From the NCBI GenBank assembly GCA_964431965.1, contig CAYSLU010000045.1:1-39982 (forward strand): a DNA stretch of 39,982 nucleotides, in the 5' to 3' direction. Of the stretch, positions 8,111 through 15,423 are shown piece by piece. Each line of letters opens with the position of its first letter. Within the stretch, counting starts at the first letter, position 1. Position numbers and translations under genes: made by a program. The notes under the pieces are model-generated. The model saw only the letters and a program-made list of their open reading frames with translations, ran no database searches and was not told the origin of the DNA. This stretch comes from CAYSLU01 sp964431965. GTDB lineage: Bacteria; Verrucomicrobiota; Kiritimatiellia; CAIKKV01; CAYSLU01.

Positions 8111-9583
8111 TCAGCGATCGCCCGCCGGTCGGGCCTGGCGACCGCCGAAATCCAGCAGGTGCCCGATCACCCTCAGCCCCGCACGCCAGTAGAAGACCAC
8201 GTCCCGCCAACTCCGGATGGCCATCAGCTTGCGAAGGACAAAGCGGGGCGTGAGGAACGAGCGGTAGATGCCGCGCGTCAGACCGAGCAACTCGCCGTCA
8301 GACATCTCCGTCTTCATGATGGGCTCCCGCATGTCGTAGCGGTCCCAGTCCTCCGTCTTCAGCCATCCGTTGTCGCGGCATTCCCGGAACAGCGGAGTAC
8401 CCGGATACGGAATCACGACGGTGGCTTGAAGGGTGTCGATCGCCCCCTGCTCGAACAGCCGCCTCGTCAGGCCGATGGTCGCGCGCGCCTGCTCGCGGGT
8501 CTCCCACGGGTAGCCGACCATGCAGGTCACGTGCGGCTCCAGCCCCGCCTGCTTGGCCATCCGCATCGACTGCTCGATGTCGCGGGCCTTACCGTGCTTG
8601 TTGATCCGGTCCAGCGTCTCCTGGCTCGCGGACTCGAGGCCGAACAGGACGAAGCGGAAGTTGGCCTTCGCCATCCGATCGTACAAGTCCTGGCTCAGCA
8701 CGCCCGGAATCATGTTGCAGCCCATGACCACACGCTTGTGGTACCCTCGCTCGACCATTCCGTCGCAGAACTCCCGCAGCCAGCGCCCCGCCGGAAAACA
8801 CCCGGAATCGTCGAAGATCTCCCGGATGGGATAGCGCTCCAGAAGAGAGCCGATCTCGTCGAGCAGTTTCCCGGGCTTTTGCTGCCGCCACTTGTTGTAC
8901 AGCGTCGTCCAGGAGCAGAACGCGCACTTCCCCCACCAGCAGTCCCGGCCCGCCATCGTGTACGTGCCCGGCGTATACTTGAAATTGCCGTTCTCCACGC
9001 TGTAGAGCGCCCAGCGCGTCAGGTCACGGTCGATCATCGGCAGCGCGTTCAGGTCGTGCTGCAGTTCGAATGGGCCCGTGTCGGCCAGCGCCCCGTCGAG
9101 GCGGTGGTGGAGTCCGGATGGCAGCGCCGCGCCCGACCGTAGATGCTCGAGTACGCCCATCAGCCCAAAATCGTAGTCGCCGCCTGTGATGACGTAGTCG
9201 GCCGGGCACGACTCCATGCTCTCGCGCGGGAGAGCCGTGACGTGGTCGCCGCACAGCGCAATCCGACAAGACGGAAGCAGTTCCTTCAGCCGGCGCACGA
9301 TCGTCCAGTGCCTCCGCACCACCGGCGTCTTGGTTTCCACCAGCAGGACGTCCGGGGCGAATGAGACGAACCGCCGCTCGAACTCGTCGGGAGACCACCG
9401 CTCGGCGATGCCATCCGCCCAGCACACTTCATGTCCGGCACGCGCCGCCATGGTCGCAGCATAGGCCGGCACCATGGGGTAGACGAAGGTCGGCTTGTTG
9501 AACCACTGAAACTGCCGATTCTGCGACAGCAGCGGAACGCCCTTTTCCGACGGCAGCGGCGGATAGCCGATCATCACCCTCAT
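8111..9583 (-). CDS. B12-binding-type radical SAM protein
   Basis: A 490-aa enzyme with an N-terminal cobalamin-binding-like domain (about 1-150, with YPPLPSEKG and CGDHVTALPRE) followed by a radical SAM barrel. The cluster motif is GRDCWWGKCAFCSW, with Cys215, Cys220 and Cys223; the first spacing is four residues instead of the usual three. Later landmarks are EIFDDSGCFPAGRW, FVLFGLESASQETLDRINK and CMVGYPWETREQ, all normal for the B12-radical SAM superfamily (Elp3-like barrel). The start ATG 9583 overlaps the stop of the upstream glycosyltransferase (ATGA), so the two are translationally coupled. Likely to modify a lipid or sugar by methylation or rearrangement, but the substrate cannot be read from sequence. 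Confidence 0.85.
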   Translation of the reverse strand: MRVMIGYPPLPSEKGVPLLSQNRQFQWFNKPTFVYPMVPAYAATMAARAGHEVCWADGIAERWSPDEFERRFVSFAPDVLLVETKTPVVRRHWTIVRRLKELLPSCRIALCGDHVTALPRESMESCPADYVITGGDYDFGLMGVLEHLRSGAALPSGLHHRLDGALADTGPFELQHDLNALPMIDRDLTRWALYSVENGNFKYTPGTYTMAGRDCWWGKCAFCSWTTLYNKWRQQKPGKLLDEIGSLLERYPIREIFDDSGCFPAGRWLREFCDGMVERGYHKRVVMGCNMIPGVLSQDLYDRMAKANFRFVLFGLESASQETLDRINKHGKARDIEQSMRMAKQAGLEPHVTCMVGYPWETREQARATIGLTRRLFEQGAIDTLQATVVIPYPGTPLFRECRDNGWLKTEDWDRYDMREPIMKTEMSDGELLGLTRGIYRSFLTPRFVLRKLMAIRSWRDVVFYWRAGLRVIGHLLDFGGRQARPAGDR

Positions 9584-11316
9584 GACGCGCCCCCCTCGGA
9601 CGGGTGGTCGAAGCGCTGGACTTCCCCGGGAAGCCCGGGGCTGAACCAGCCCATGATGAACCGGGCTCCGTACACGACGTGGGTCAGCATGACGGCCAGC
9701 CATGTCATCATCCAGTCGGGGATCCGCCGCGAAAACGTGCACGCGAGCGTGATGCCCCCGTAGGCGGCCAGGGCCCCGACATACAGAGGCCGAACCGGAG
9801 GGAACACCGCAGAAAGGATGCCACCCGAAACCAAGCCAGCCACGAACAGGGACGGAATCATGTACGAGATCCGGCGCGAATTGGTCGGGAAGTGCCGCGC
9901 GAAATAGCCCCGGTGCAAGCCATAGCGTCCGACTTGCCTCAAGTGGGGACGAAACACCGGGCGGCGGTGGTGATACACCAGGCTGCGCGGCTCGTAGATG
10001 ATCTTCCGGCTGCGATGCACCAGCTCCATGCAGAGATACGTGTCCTCGCCGGGCCAGTAGTCAGTCCGGAATCCGCCGATCTCCCGCATGCAGTCCGTCC
10101 GCACGAACAAGTTGCACGATGGATAGTCATCGATCGTGCGCACCCGGTCCGGCGCGTATCGGTATCTGAATCCGCCGGACACCAGCCGGTTCGCGTACGC
10201 CCAGCCGCTGACCTGAGCGAGGTAGGGATCGTTGGGCGGCGTAACGCCGGGCCCTCCCACCGCCCCGACGGCCGGGTCCGCGAAATAGCCAAGGGCGCGC
10301 GCCAGCCAGTCGGACGCCGGATACGCGTCGTCGTCCAGGAACGCCACGATCTCGCCCCGTGCTTGAGCCAGCCCCACGTTGCGCTTCTCCGCGGGCCGCC
10401 GGCGACCCGTGGGAATCTCGCGAATGCCATCGCCCCAGATCCGGCCGCTCGGCTCGTCGGGAAGCAGGATCACCTCGAAGCGGCGGTAGGTCTGCTTCGC
10501 GATGCCGGCCAAAGCCTCGTCCAGATACCCCGTCGGGCCCGGATACGCGATGATGATGGACACCAGCGGAGGAGGCTCCGGCATGCGCGAGTCGGGAATC
10601 GACTGATAGTACCTCAGGATCTTCAGCCGATAGAACACGGCCAGCGTGTCATGCAGAACGGACCGGACGGCCGAAGGCCGGACGCACCCCAGCCCGCCAC
10701 CGTGGAAATCGAGCACAACCGGAGCCTCGGCAATGCGAAACCCGTGCTCGTGCGCGATCGAGAGAATCTCGAGGTCGAACGCAAAGTGTTTGACCAGCAT
10801 CCGGGGGAATACCCAGGCCACCGCCGCCCGCTTGAACAGCTTGATCCCAGTCTGCGTGTCGTGAATCGGCAGACCAAACATCATCTTGATCATGAAGTAG
10901 TAGATTGAACTCACCACGCGCCGGAAGCGGGGGTAATCCAAGACGGACTGGGGATGCCGCTTCGATCCGATCACGATGTCCGAGCGCGTCTGCTCCATCA
11001 CCTCGAAGAAGTGGGGCAACAGCCGGGGCGTCAGGTCGAGGTCGGCGTCGAGAAAGACCACGTGGCTCCCCCGGCTGACTTCGAACCCCTGGCGAAGCGC
11101 ATCGCCCTTCCCCGCATTGGCCGGGAGAACAACGACGCGCAGCTCCGGAAACTCCGCCGCGCGCTTCTGGAGCTCGACGCCGGTCCCGTCCGTGCTGCCG
11201 TCGTCCACAACGACGATCTCGAACGGCACGTTTCCCGCAAAAAGAGCCCGCACCGTCCGAACATTCTCAACGATGACGGAAGCCAGGTTCCGAGCCGGCA
11301 TGAGGATACTGAGCAT
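9580..11316 (-). CDS. Tandem GT2 glycosyltransferase with C-terminal membrane helices
   Basis: A 578-aa protein with two GT-A family 2 domains fused in one chain. Domain 1 (about 1-235) looks like a polyprenyl-phosphate sugar synthase: MLSILMPARN, VVVDDGSTDGT (36-45), DAD at 90-92 and HDTQTGIKLFKR (152-163). Domain 2 (about 250-480) has VSIIIAYPG, EKRNVGLAQARGEIVAFLDDD (DDD at 328-330) and GEDTYLC (423-429). Hydrophobic helices follow at about 485-508, 510-527 and 535-557, so the protein is anchored in the inner membrane. I chose ATG 11316, where the family-like sequence begins. The longer frame to 11475 would start upstream of the predicted transcription start. The Shine-Dalgarno sequence is weak (GGACGG); a GTG at about 11386 remains possible. 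Confidence 0.85.
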   Translation of the reverse strand: MLSILMPARNLASVIVENVRTVRALFAGNVPFEIVVVDDGSTDGTGVELQKRAAEFPELRVVVLPANAGKGDALRQGFEVSRGSHVVFLDADLDLTPRLLPHFFEVMEQTRSDIVIGSKRHPQSVLDYPRFRRVVSSIYYFMIKMMFGLPIHDTQTGIKLFKRAAVAWVFPRMLVKHFAFDLEILSIAHEHGFRIAEAPVVLDFHGGGLGCVRPSAVRSVLHDTLAVFYRLKILRYYQSIPDSRMPEPPPLVSIIIAYPGPTGYLDEALAGIAKQTYRRFEVILLPDEPSGRIWGDGIREIPTGRRRPAEKRNVGLAQARGEIVAFLDDDAYPASDWLARALGYFADPAVGAVGGPGVTPPNDPYLAQVSGWAYANRLVSGGFRYRYAPDRVRTIDDYPSCNLFVRTDCMREIGGFRTDYWPGEDTYLCMELVHRSRKIIYEPRSLVYHHRRPVFRPHLRQVGRYGLHRGYFARHFPTNSRRISYMIPSLFVAGLVSGGILSAVFPPVRPLYVGALAAYGGITLACTFSRRIPDWMMTWLAVMLTHVVYGARFIMGWFSPGLPGEVQRFDHPSEGGAS

Positions 11317-11455
11317 CCCGCCGTCCAACTGACGGCGGGCGCTGTCCCACGACACGCTTTCACGCTGTACCGGATTGGACGTCACGGCAGGTCCCACGGC
11401 AGGATTCGGGTGGCTGTGTTCACACGGTGCGGCATTCCACAATGTCTGTGCCGGG

Positions 11456-11483
11456 ATTATAGCACCCGACCGCATGCCGCCAA
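11456..11483 (-). promoter_or_regulatory. Predicted promoter of the GT2-radical SAM operon
   Basis: On the minus strand, TTGGCG (11478-11483), a 16-base spacer and a perfect TATAAT (11456-11461). Transcription would start near 11449, about 130 bases before the chosen ATG of the GT2 gene. This rules out the open-frame Met at 11475 as the start. Confidence 0.6.
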
Positions 11484-11498
11484 CACTATAGCCTCCGC

Positions 11499-11527
11499 TT
11501 GCGAAGCAGAAGGCTGCGCTCTACATT
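11499..11527 (+). promoter_or_regulatory. Predicted promoter of the Gfo/Idh oxidoreductase gene
   Basis: TTGCGA (11499-11504), a 17-base spacer and TACATT (11522-11527). The expected start is near 11534, giving a leader of about 65 bases. It is divergent from the GT2 promoter, with 15 bp between the two -35 boxes. Confidence 0.45.
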
Positions 11528-11599
11528 GTGGACTCGTAAGGCAAACCCATCCCGGCGCACGTGCGGCATCGCGCATGCGCCGGCACGGCGAGGTTGACG

Positions 11600-12595
11600 A
11601 TGAAGGCAAGCCCCTTGAGGATGCTGCTGGTCGGCGCCGGGTTCATGGGGCGCACGCACCTGGCCTCGGCCCGACGGCTGCGATCGGTGCAGTACGTCGG
11701 CGTTCTCAGTCGAACCCGAAGTCGTGCAATGAGCCTGGGGCGCGAGTTTCGGCTGCCCGTCTTCACCGGGCTCGAATCCGCCGTCGATGCAACCAACCCC
11801 GACGCCGTGGATCTCTGCCTGCCGACGCGGCGGCATGGGGCGCTGGCCGCGGAGGCTGGCTCGCTCGGACTTCACGTGCTGTGCGAGAAGCCGCTCGCCT
11901 TGACCGTTGATAAAGCCCGCCACATGGCGCAAGAGGCCGACCGACGCGGCGTCCGCCTCATGGTCGCCCATGTCCTTCGATTCTGGCCCGAATACGCGTA
12001 CGCCGTGACGGCGATCCGGGCTGGCCGGTTCGGCCGCGTCCGGTCAGTCGACTGCCGCCGGCTATCGCCCCCCCCGTCGTGGAACACGTGGATGCGCCGG
12101 GAATCCGTCAGCGGGGGAGCTGTTCTGGATCTCCAGATCCACGACATGGACTTCGTGCTTCAGATACTGGGAGCGCCGGACCGGGTATGCGCCGTCGGCG
12201 CTCGACAGGCGGGCGGGATCAACAGCGTCTTCAGCCGTCTGCGCTACTCGACCGACACAACCGGACACGTCCAGGCCTCCTTCGCCATGCCGCCGTCATA
12301 TCCCTTCCGGATGTACTTCAGCATCGCATGCGACGAGGCCGTCCTGGAGATGGACTCTTGGCGTGAACACAGTCGACAGCTGCGCGTGTTTCCCGCCAGA
12401 GGGCGGCCGTTCTCGCCAAGATTGCCGCCCGTAGATGCATACGGCGCCCAGATCGACTATTTTGCCCGGCAGATCCGGTCAGGACTCCCCTTCGAGCGCG
12501 TGCCGACGGGCGAGGCCATCGCCGCCTTGGCGATGTGCGAAGCGTCTCGCGAATCGTGCCGATCAGGAACCCCCGTTTCAGTCGGAACGCCCTGA
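11600..12595 (+). CDS. Gfo/Idh/MocA-family NAD(P)-dependent oxidoreductase
   Basis: A 331-aa sugar-dehydrogenase-type protein. The N-terminal Rossmann fold carries MLLVGAGFMGRTHLA (the GxGxxG loop) and the family hallmark CEKPLAL near residue 95, where the Lys is usually catalytic. The C-terminal alpha/beta domain includes GGAVLDLQIHDMDFVLQILG, in which the His-Asp of DLQIHDMDF is the conserved active-site region. No signal peptide, so cytoplasmic. I chose ATG 11600 (MKASPLRMLLVG) because GAGG lies six bases upstream; the frame is open 13 codons further back. It faces away from the GT2/radical SAM pair, and a role in nucleotide-sugar or free-sugar oxidation is plausible from this context. The exact substrate is unknown. 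Confidence 0.87.
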   Translation: MKASPLRMLLVGAGFMGRTHLASARRLRSVQYVGVLSRTRSRAMSLGREFRLPVFTGLESAVDATNPDAVDLCLPTRRHGALAAEAGSLGLHVLCEKPLALTVDKARHMAQEADRRGVRLMVAHVLRFWPEYAYAVTAIRAGRFGRVRSVDCRRLSPPPSWNTWMRRESVSGGAVLDLQIHDMDFVLQILGAPDRVCAVGARQAGGINSVFSRLRYSTDTTGHVQASFAMPPSYPFRMYFSIACDEAVLEMDSWREHSRQLRVFPARGRPFSPRLPPVDAYGAQIDYFARQIRSGLPFERVPTGEAIAALAMCEASRESCRSGTPVSVGTP

Positions 12596-12641
12596 GAACC
12601 AACAGCCCCCCCCTCCCCAGTCCCTGCGCATGCCCTCATTG

Positions 12642-12666
12642 TCGGGACTATTTCGGGACTATTTCG
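12642..12666. repeat. Two tandem 11-bp repeats abutting a -35 box
   Basis: The unit CGGGACTATTT occurs at 12643-12653 and again at 12654-12664 without mismatch; the periodicity extends from 12642 to 12666. The repeat ends exactly one base before the TTGACT -35 box of the next gene. One helical turn per unit suits a regulator binding one face of the DNA. A chance or replication-slippage origin cannot be excluded. Confidence 0.6.
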
Positions 12667-12694
12667 TTGACTGCCGTTCTCATCCGGCCATAAT
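12667..12694 (+). promoter_or_regulatory. Predicted promoter of the YhcH-family gene
   Basis: TTGACT (12667-12672), a 16-base spacer and CATAAT (12689-12694), with an expected start near 12701 and a leader of about 46 bases. It indicates transcription independent of the upstream Gfo/Idh gene, 71 bp away. The tandem repeat directly upstream could bind an activator. Confidence 0.55.
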
Positions 12695-12746
12695 CCGCGC
12701 CAATGCTTGCCCGGTCCTTCCGGGCGCACACGGAGGATTCCCTGCC

Positions 12747-13196
12747 ATGATCGTCGACCAGTTGCAGAACGCCGCCCTGTATTACGCAGTCAGCCCCGGC
12801 ATCCGGCGGGCGCTCGAGTTTCTCCAGCGACCAGATCTCCACGCCCTGCCCGCCGGTCGGCATGAAATCCAAGCCGACGACGTCTACGCCATGGTAGCCG
12901 ACTACAAGACCCGCCCCCTGGCGGAGGGCAAGTGGGAGGCGCACCGCAGATACATTGACGTTCAGTTCGTCGCCTCCGGACGCGAGAAGATCGGCTACGC
13001 ATGCACGGCGGGAATGACCGTAACGCAGGCATACGACGAGAAGGCCGACTACCTGCTGCTGTCCGGGGCCGGAGACTTCCTGTCCGCGGGCCCGGGGACA
13101 TTCCTGGTTCTCTGGCCGGCCGACGCACACATGCCGGGCATCGCGGAGGACCAGCCTGCCGCCGTACGGAAGATCGTGGTCAAGGTCCGCGTCTAG
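12747..13196 (+). CDS. YhcH/YjgK/YiaL (DUF386) family protein
   Basis: A 149-aa cytoplasmic protein of the cupin-like YhcH/YjgK/YiaL family. Members are found with sialic acid, gulonate and other sugar catabolic genes, and some are anomerases or mutarotase-like enzymes. Family landmarks: HEIQADDVYAMVADYKTR near residue 40, the core motif WEAHRRYIDVQFVASGRE (about 63-80) containing the conserved His and Asp, and the metal-region FLVLWPADAHMPG near 120-132. Start ATG 12747 with GGAGG ten bases upstream; it has its own promoter. A sialidase-like gene lies 9 kb away in the same window, but no sialic acid pathway is present, so the sugar handled is open. Confidence 0.88.
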   Translation: MIVDQLQNAALYYAVSPGIRRALEFLQRPDLHALPAGRHEIQADDVYAMVADYKTRPLAEGKWEAHRRYIDVQFVASGREKIGYACTAGMTVTQAYDEKADYLLLSGAGDFLSAGPGTFLVLWPADAHMPGIAEDQPAAVRKIVVKVRV

Positions 13197-13229
13197 CCGC
13201 CATGACGATCAGGCGGCAGGCATCGCCGG

Positions 13230-14588
13230 CTACGGCTGCGTCAGGTAACCCCACCCAGCCAGCCGGCTCTGAACGTACGCTCCGTGCTCGCCCCCGCCCG
13301 TGATCCGAAGATATCGGCCGTATGCCTGCGCCGACTGCTCGCGCCGCCCCATCTTCTCCAAGCACAGCCCTTCAAAGAAGCTCGTGTTCGGATTGCCCGG
13401 CAGCATCCGCTCGTACTGGCGGAAATCCTCCAGCGCACCCTCGTAGCGTCCGCCGGCCAGTTTGGTGACGCCGTTCAGGTGAGTGGACTGAGCTTCCTCC
13501 GGATAGACTTGCCGGGCTCGCCGCGCGTACTCGAGTGCCTCCTGGTTCCGATTCTGCGCGAGCAGGCACTTGGACATCGACATCAGGCCCGCATAGTCTT
13601 CCGGAGCCTGCCTGAGGGCAGAGGCGAAATGCGATTCGGCTTCGGTGAAGCGGCCGGCCATCATCGACTTGTCGCCACTCTGCATTTCCTCGATCGCCTG
13701 CTTGATCTGCCGGAGCGCGGCCGTGCCGTCCATGAACCGTTCGCGATTGAGCGGCAGGCTTCGCTGCGCATTGTAACCGCCCTGCACCTCCGCGATGGCG
13801 GTATCGTAGCGCTCGCCGCTCCAGGGATGCGTGGCAAACATGAGTTCCATGGCGCTCGGCTTGCTCGTCGAGAGGCTCTTCAGCAGGGACATGAGCCCCA
13901 CCATGCCGTCGGCGCTCAGACCGGCGCCGGTCGCATACGCCAGCCCGAGGGAGTCAGCCTGGCGCTCGTTCGCCCGGCTGTAGCGTGCCAGAAGCGCTCC
14001 CGCCCCCACCTGCCCGAGGCCCGCGGCGATGGGAGCGTATTGGTTCCAATGACGCTCGGCGTAGAGGCCGATGCCGCTCACCGCCGCCATCGCCACGATG
14101 CTCTTCGTCATCTGCTGAGCGGTGTGGCGGGCACACACGTGGCCGATCTCGTGCCCCAGAAGAGCGCCGAGCTCCGCTTCGTTGTTCAGATGCACCACGA
14201 TCCCCCGAGTCGCCGCGATGCTGCCCCCGGGAAAGGCGTAGGCGTTCACATACGCCGCGTTCACAACACGGAAGGAGTACGGCATGCTCGGCCGGTCAGA
14301 GGCGCCCGCGACGCCGTTTCCCACGAGCGAGATGTAGTCGTTCAGTCCGGTGTCTCGGGCTGGCCCGTAGTCCGCCGAAAACTGGTGAGGCGAGTTCTGC
14401 TTGTCTATCCGGACCTCGTCGGACTCGGAGAGCAGCATGAGCTCCCGGCGCTTGGTAGCGGGATTCGTGGCGCACCCGGTCAGAGCCGCCGCCGCCGATG
14501 CCGCCGAGAGCGCCAGAAACTCACGCCGGGAGAGGCCGCCGCGCTTCACCGCCTCTCGTGCCCGCACTCGCCTCATATCGCTCGGCAT
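13230..14588 (-). CDS. Tat-exported lipoprotein M48 metalloprotease with TPR tail
   Basis: A 452-aa zinc protease resembling BepA/YcaL/LoiP-type envelope proteases. The N-terminus carries a twin-arginine signal (SRREFLALSA from residue 20) leading to a lipobox LTGC with Cys39, so it should be folded before export and lipid-anchored. The M48 catalytic motif HEIGH is at 146-150, and the third ligand Glu208 lies in NERQAD. The C-terminal 150 residues contain about three TPR-like repeats (for example RFTEAESHFASALRQAPEDY). Start ATG 14588 with a GGGGGG-rich Shine-Dalgarno. No clear promoter; it may be read from tRNA-Pro upstream. A role in outer-membrane protein quality control is inferred from the family. 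Confidence 0.9.
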   Translation of the reverse strand: MPSDMRRVRAREAVKRGGLSRREFLALSAASAAAALTGCATNPATKRRELMLLSESDEVRIDKQNSPHQFSADYGPARDTGLNDYISLVGNGVAGASDRPSMPYSFRVVNAAYVNAYAFPGGSIAATRGIVVHLNNEAELGALLGHEIGHVCARHTAQQMTKSIVAMAAVSGIGLYAERHWNQYAPIAAGLGQVGAGALLARYSRANERQADSLGLAYATGAGLSADGMVGLMSLLKSLSTSKPSAMELMFATHPWSGERYDTAIAEVQGGYNAQRSLPLNRERFMDGTAALRQIKQAIEEMQSGDKSMMAGRFTEAESHFASALRQAPEDYAGLMSMSKCLLAQNRNQEALEYARRARQVYPEEAQSTHLNGVTKLAGGRYEGALEDFRQYERMLPGNPNTSFFEGLCLEKMGRREQSAQAYGRYLRITGGGEHGAYVQSRLAGWGYLTQP

Positions 14589-14665
14589 CGGTCCACCCCC
14601 CTGGGCGCTCGGCCGCTCAGTCGGATTTCAGCTGACCGCGCTCGCCGCATGAAACCGGGTTCGGA

Positions 14666-14742
14666 TGGTCGGGGCGGCGGGATTTGAACCCGCGACTTTC
14701 AGCGCCCAAGGCTGACGCGCTACCAGGCTGCGCTACACCCCG
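14666..14742 (-). tRNA. tRNA-Pro (anticodon UGG), CCA encoded
   Basis: On the minus strand a full cloverleaf folds. The acceptor CGGGGTG pairs with CGCCCCG, including one G-T pair. The D arm is GCGC/GCGC, the anticodon stem is TCAGC/GCTGA with the 7-base loop CTTGGGC (anticodon TGG), and the T arm is GCGGG-TTCAAAT-CCCGC. Discriminator A (14669) is followed by a genomically encoded CCA (14666-14668). The mature length is 74 plus CCA. Anticodon UGG can read all four proline codons by wobble. Confidence 0.97.
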
Positions 14743-14800
14743 ACGAACCGCACGCCGGAAAGCCGCGGGGATGCGGCCGGCCAGAATAGCACCAAATCAG

Positions 14801-14829
14801 ACGCTAGCACGCTCTGCTGCAGCCCGCAA
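14801..14829 (-). promoter_or_regulatory. Predicted promoter of tRNA-Pro
   Basis: On the minus strand, TTGCGG (14824-14829), a 17-base spacer and TAGCGT (14801-14806); a transcript would start about 50 bases before the tRNA. It lies just after the array terminator, as expected for a separate unit. The -10 match is weak. Confidence 0.35.
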
Positions 14830-14865
14830 GGTCCGGCACGGGAGCGCCCGCCCCCGGAATGCAAC

Positions 14866-14898
14866 CGCCCTCAGCCGCGGGACTTGCGGCTGAGGGCG
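14866..14898 (-). terminator. Perfect 13-bp hairpin ending the ribosomal protein array
   Basis: CGCCCTCAGCCGC (14866-14878) pairs perfectly with GCGGCTGAGGGCG (14886-14898) around the 7-base loop GGGACTT. It starts 36 bp past the rplQ stop. There is no T tract on either side, so it is not a textbook intrinsic terminator; it may act as a U-less terminator or as a 3'-end protecting stem after Rho termination. Confidence 0.65.
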
Positions 14899-14934
14899 TT
14901 GCGCCGATCCGGCATTCCGAATCGACCCTCGTGC

Positions 14935-15375
14935 CTACTCCTTCTTGTCGTCGGCCGCCGCGGGTTCGACCGCCTTCGCGTCGCCCTTCGGCTTGCCCTT
15001 TGGGGCCACCGGAATCGGAGCCAGATCCACCCACTCCAGAAGGGCCATCTGGGCCCCATCGCTGGTCCGGCGCCGGAGCTTCAGGATCCGCGTGTATCCG
15101 CCCTTCCGGGCGGCATACTGAGGGACGATGTCGGTGAACAGCTGCGCGACATGATCCTTGCGCCGCAGCTGTGCGATCGCCTGACGTCGGGCCGCCAGCG
15201 TTCCCGTCTTTCCAAGCGTCACCATCTTCTCGGCGACGCGGCGGGCCAACCGAGCCTTCGGCAACGTCGTTTCAATTCGCCGCCGTTCGATCAGGCTGCA
15301 CACCAGCGAGGCCAGCATCGCACTGCGGTGCTCGGCCGTCCGGCCAAGCTTGACTGCGTTCTTCCTGTGTCGCAT
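14935..15375 (-). CDS. rplQ: 50S ribosomal protein bL17
   Basis: Last gene of the alpha-operon part, 146 aa. It begins MRHRKNAVKLGRTAEHRSAM, the bL17 signature that contacts 23S rRNA, and continues with LERRRIETTLPKA-like sequence (here LIERRRIETTLPKAR) and KGGYTRILKLRRR. The last 20 or so residues are a charged Ala/Lys/Asp tail beyond the core, making it longer than the roughly 127-aa Escherichia coli protein. It follows rpoA with a 48-bp gap and is closed by the hairpin at 14866-14898. Confidence 0.97.
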   Translation of the reverse strand: MRHRKNAVKLGRTAEHRSAMLASLVCSLIERRRIETTLPKARLARRVAEKMVTLGKTGTLAARRQAIAQLRRKDHVAQLFTDIVPQYAARKGGYTRILKLRRRTSDGAQMALLEWVDLAPIPVAPKGKPKGDAKAVEPAAADDKKE

Positions 15376-15423
15376 CGGTCTTTCCCACCCGTCTCAAGAC
15401 GGCCGCCGGTCGGCCGTCGTTCG

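Noticed and set aside
13196..13217. Six-bp inverted repeat between the convergent YhcH-family and M48 genes as a bidirectional terminator
   Set aside because: The stem is short, the loop is ten bases and there is no T tract on either side; not distinguishable from chance in this G+C-rich DNA.
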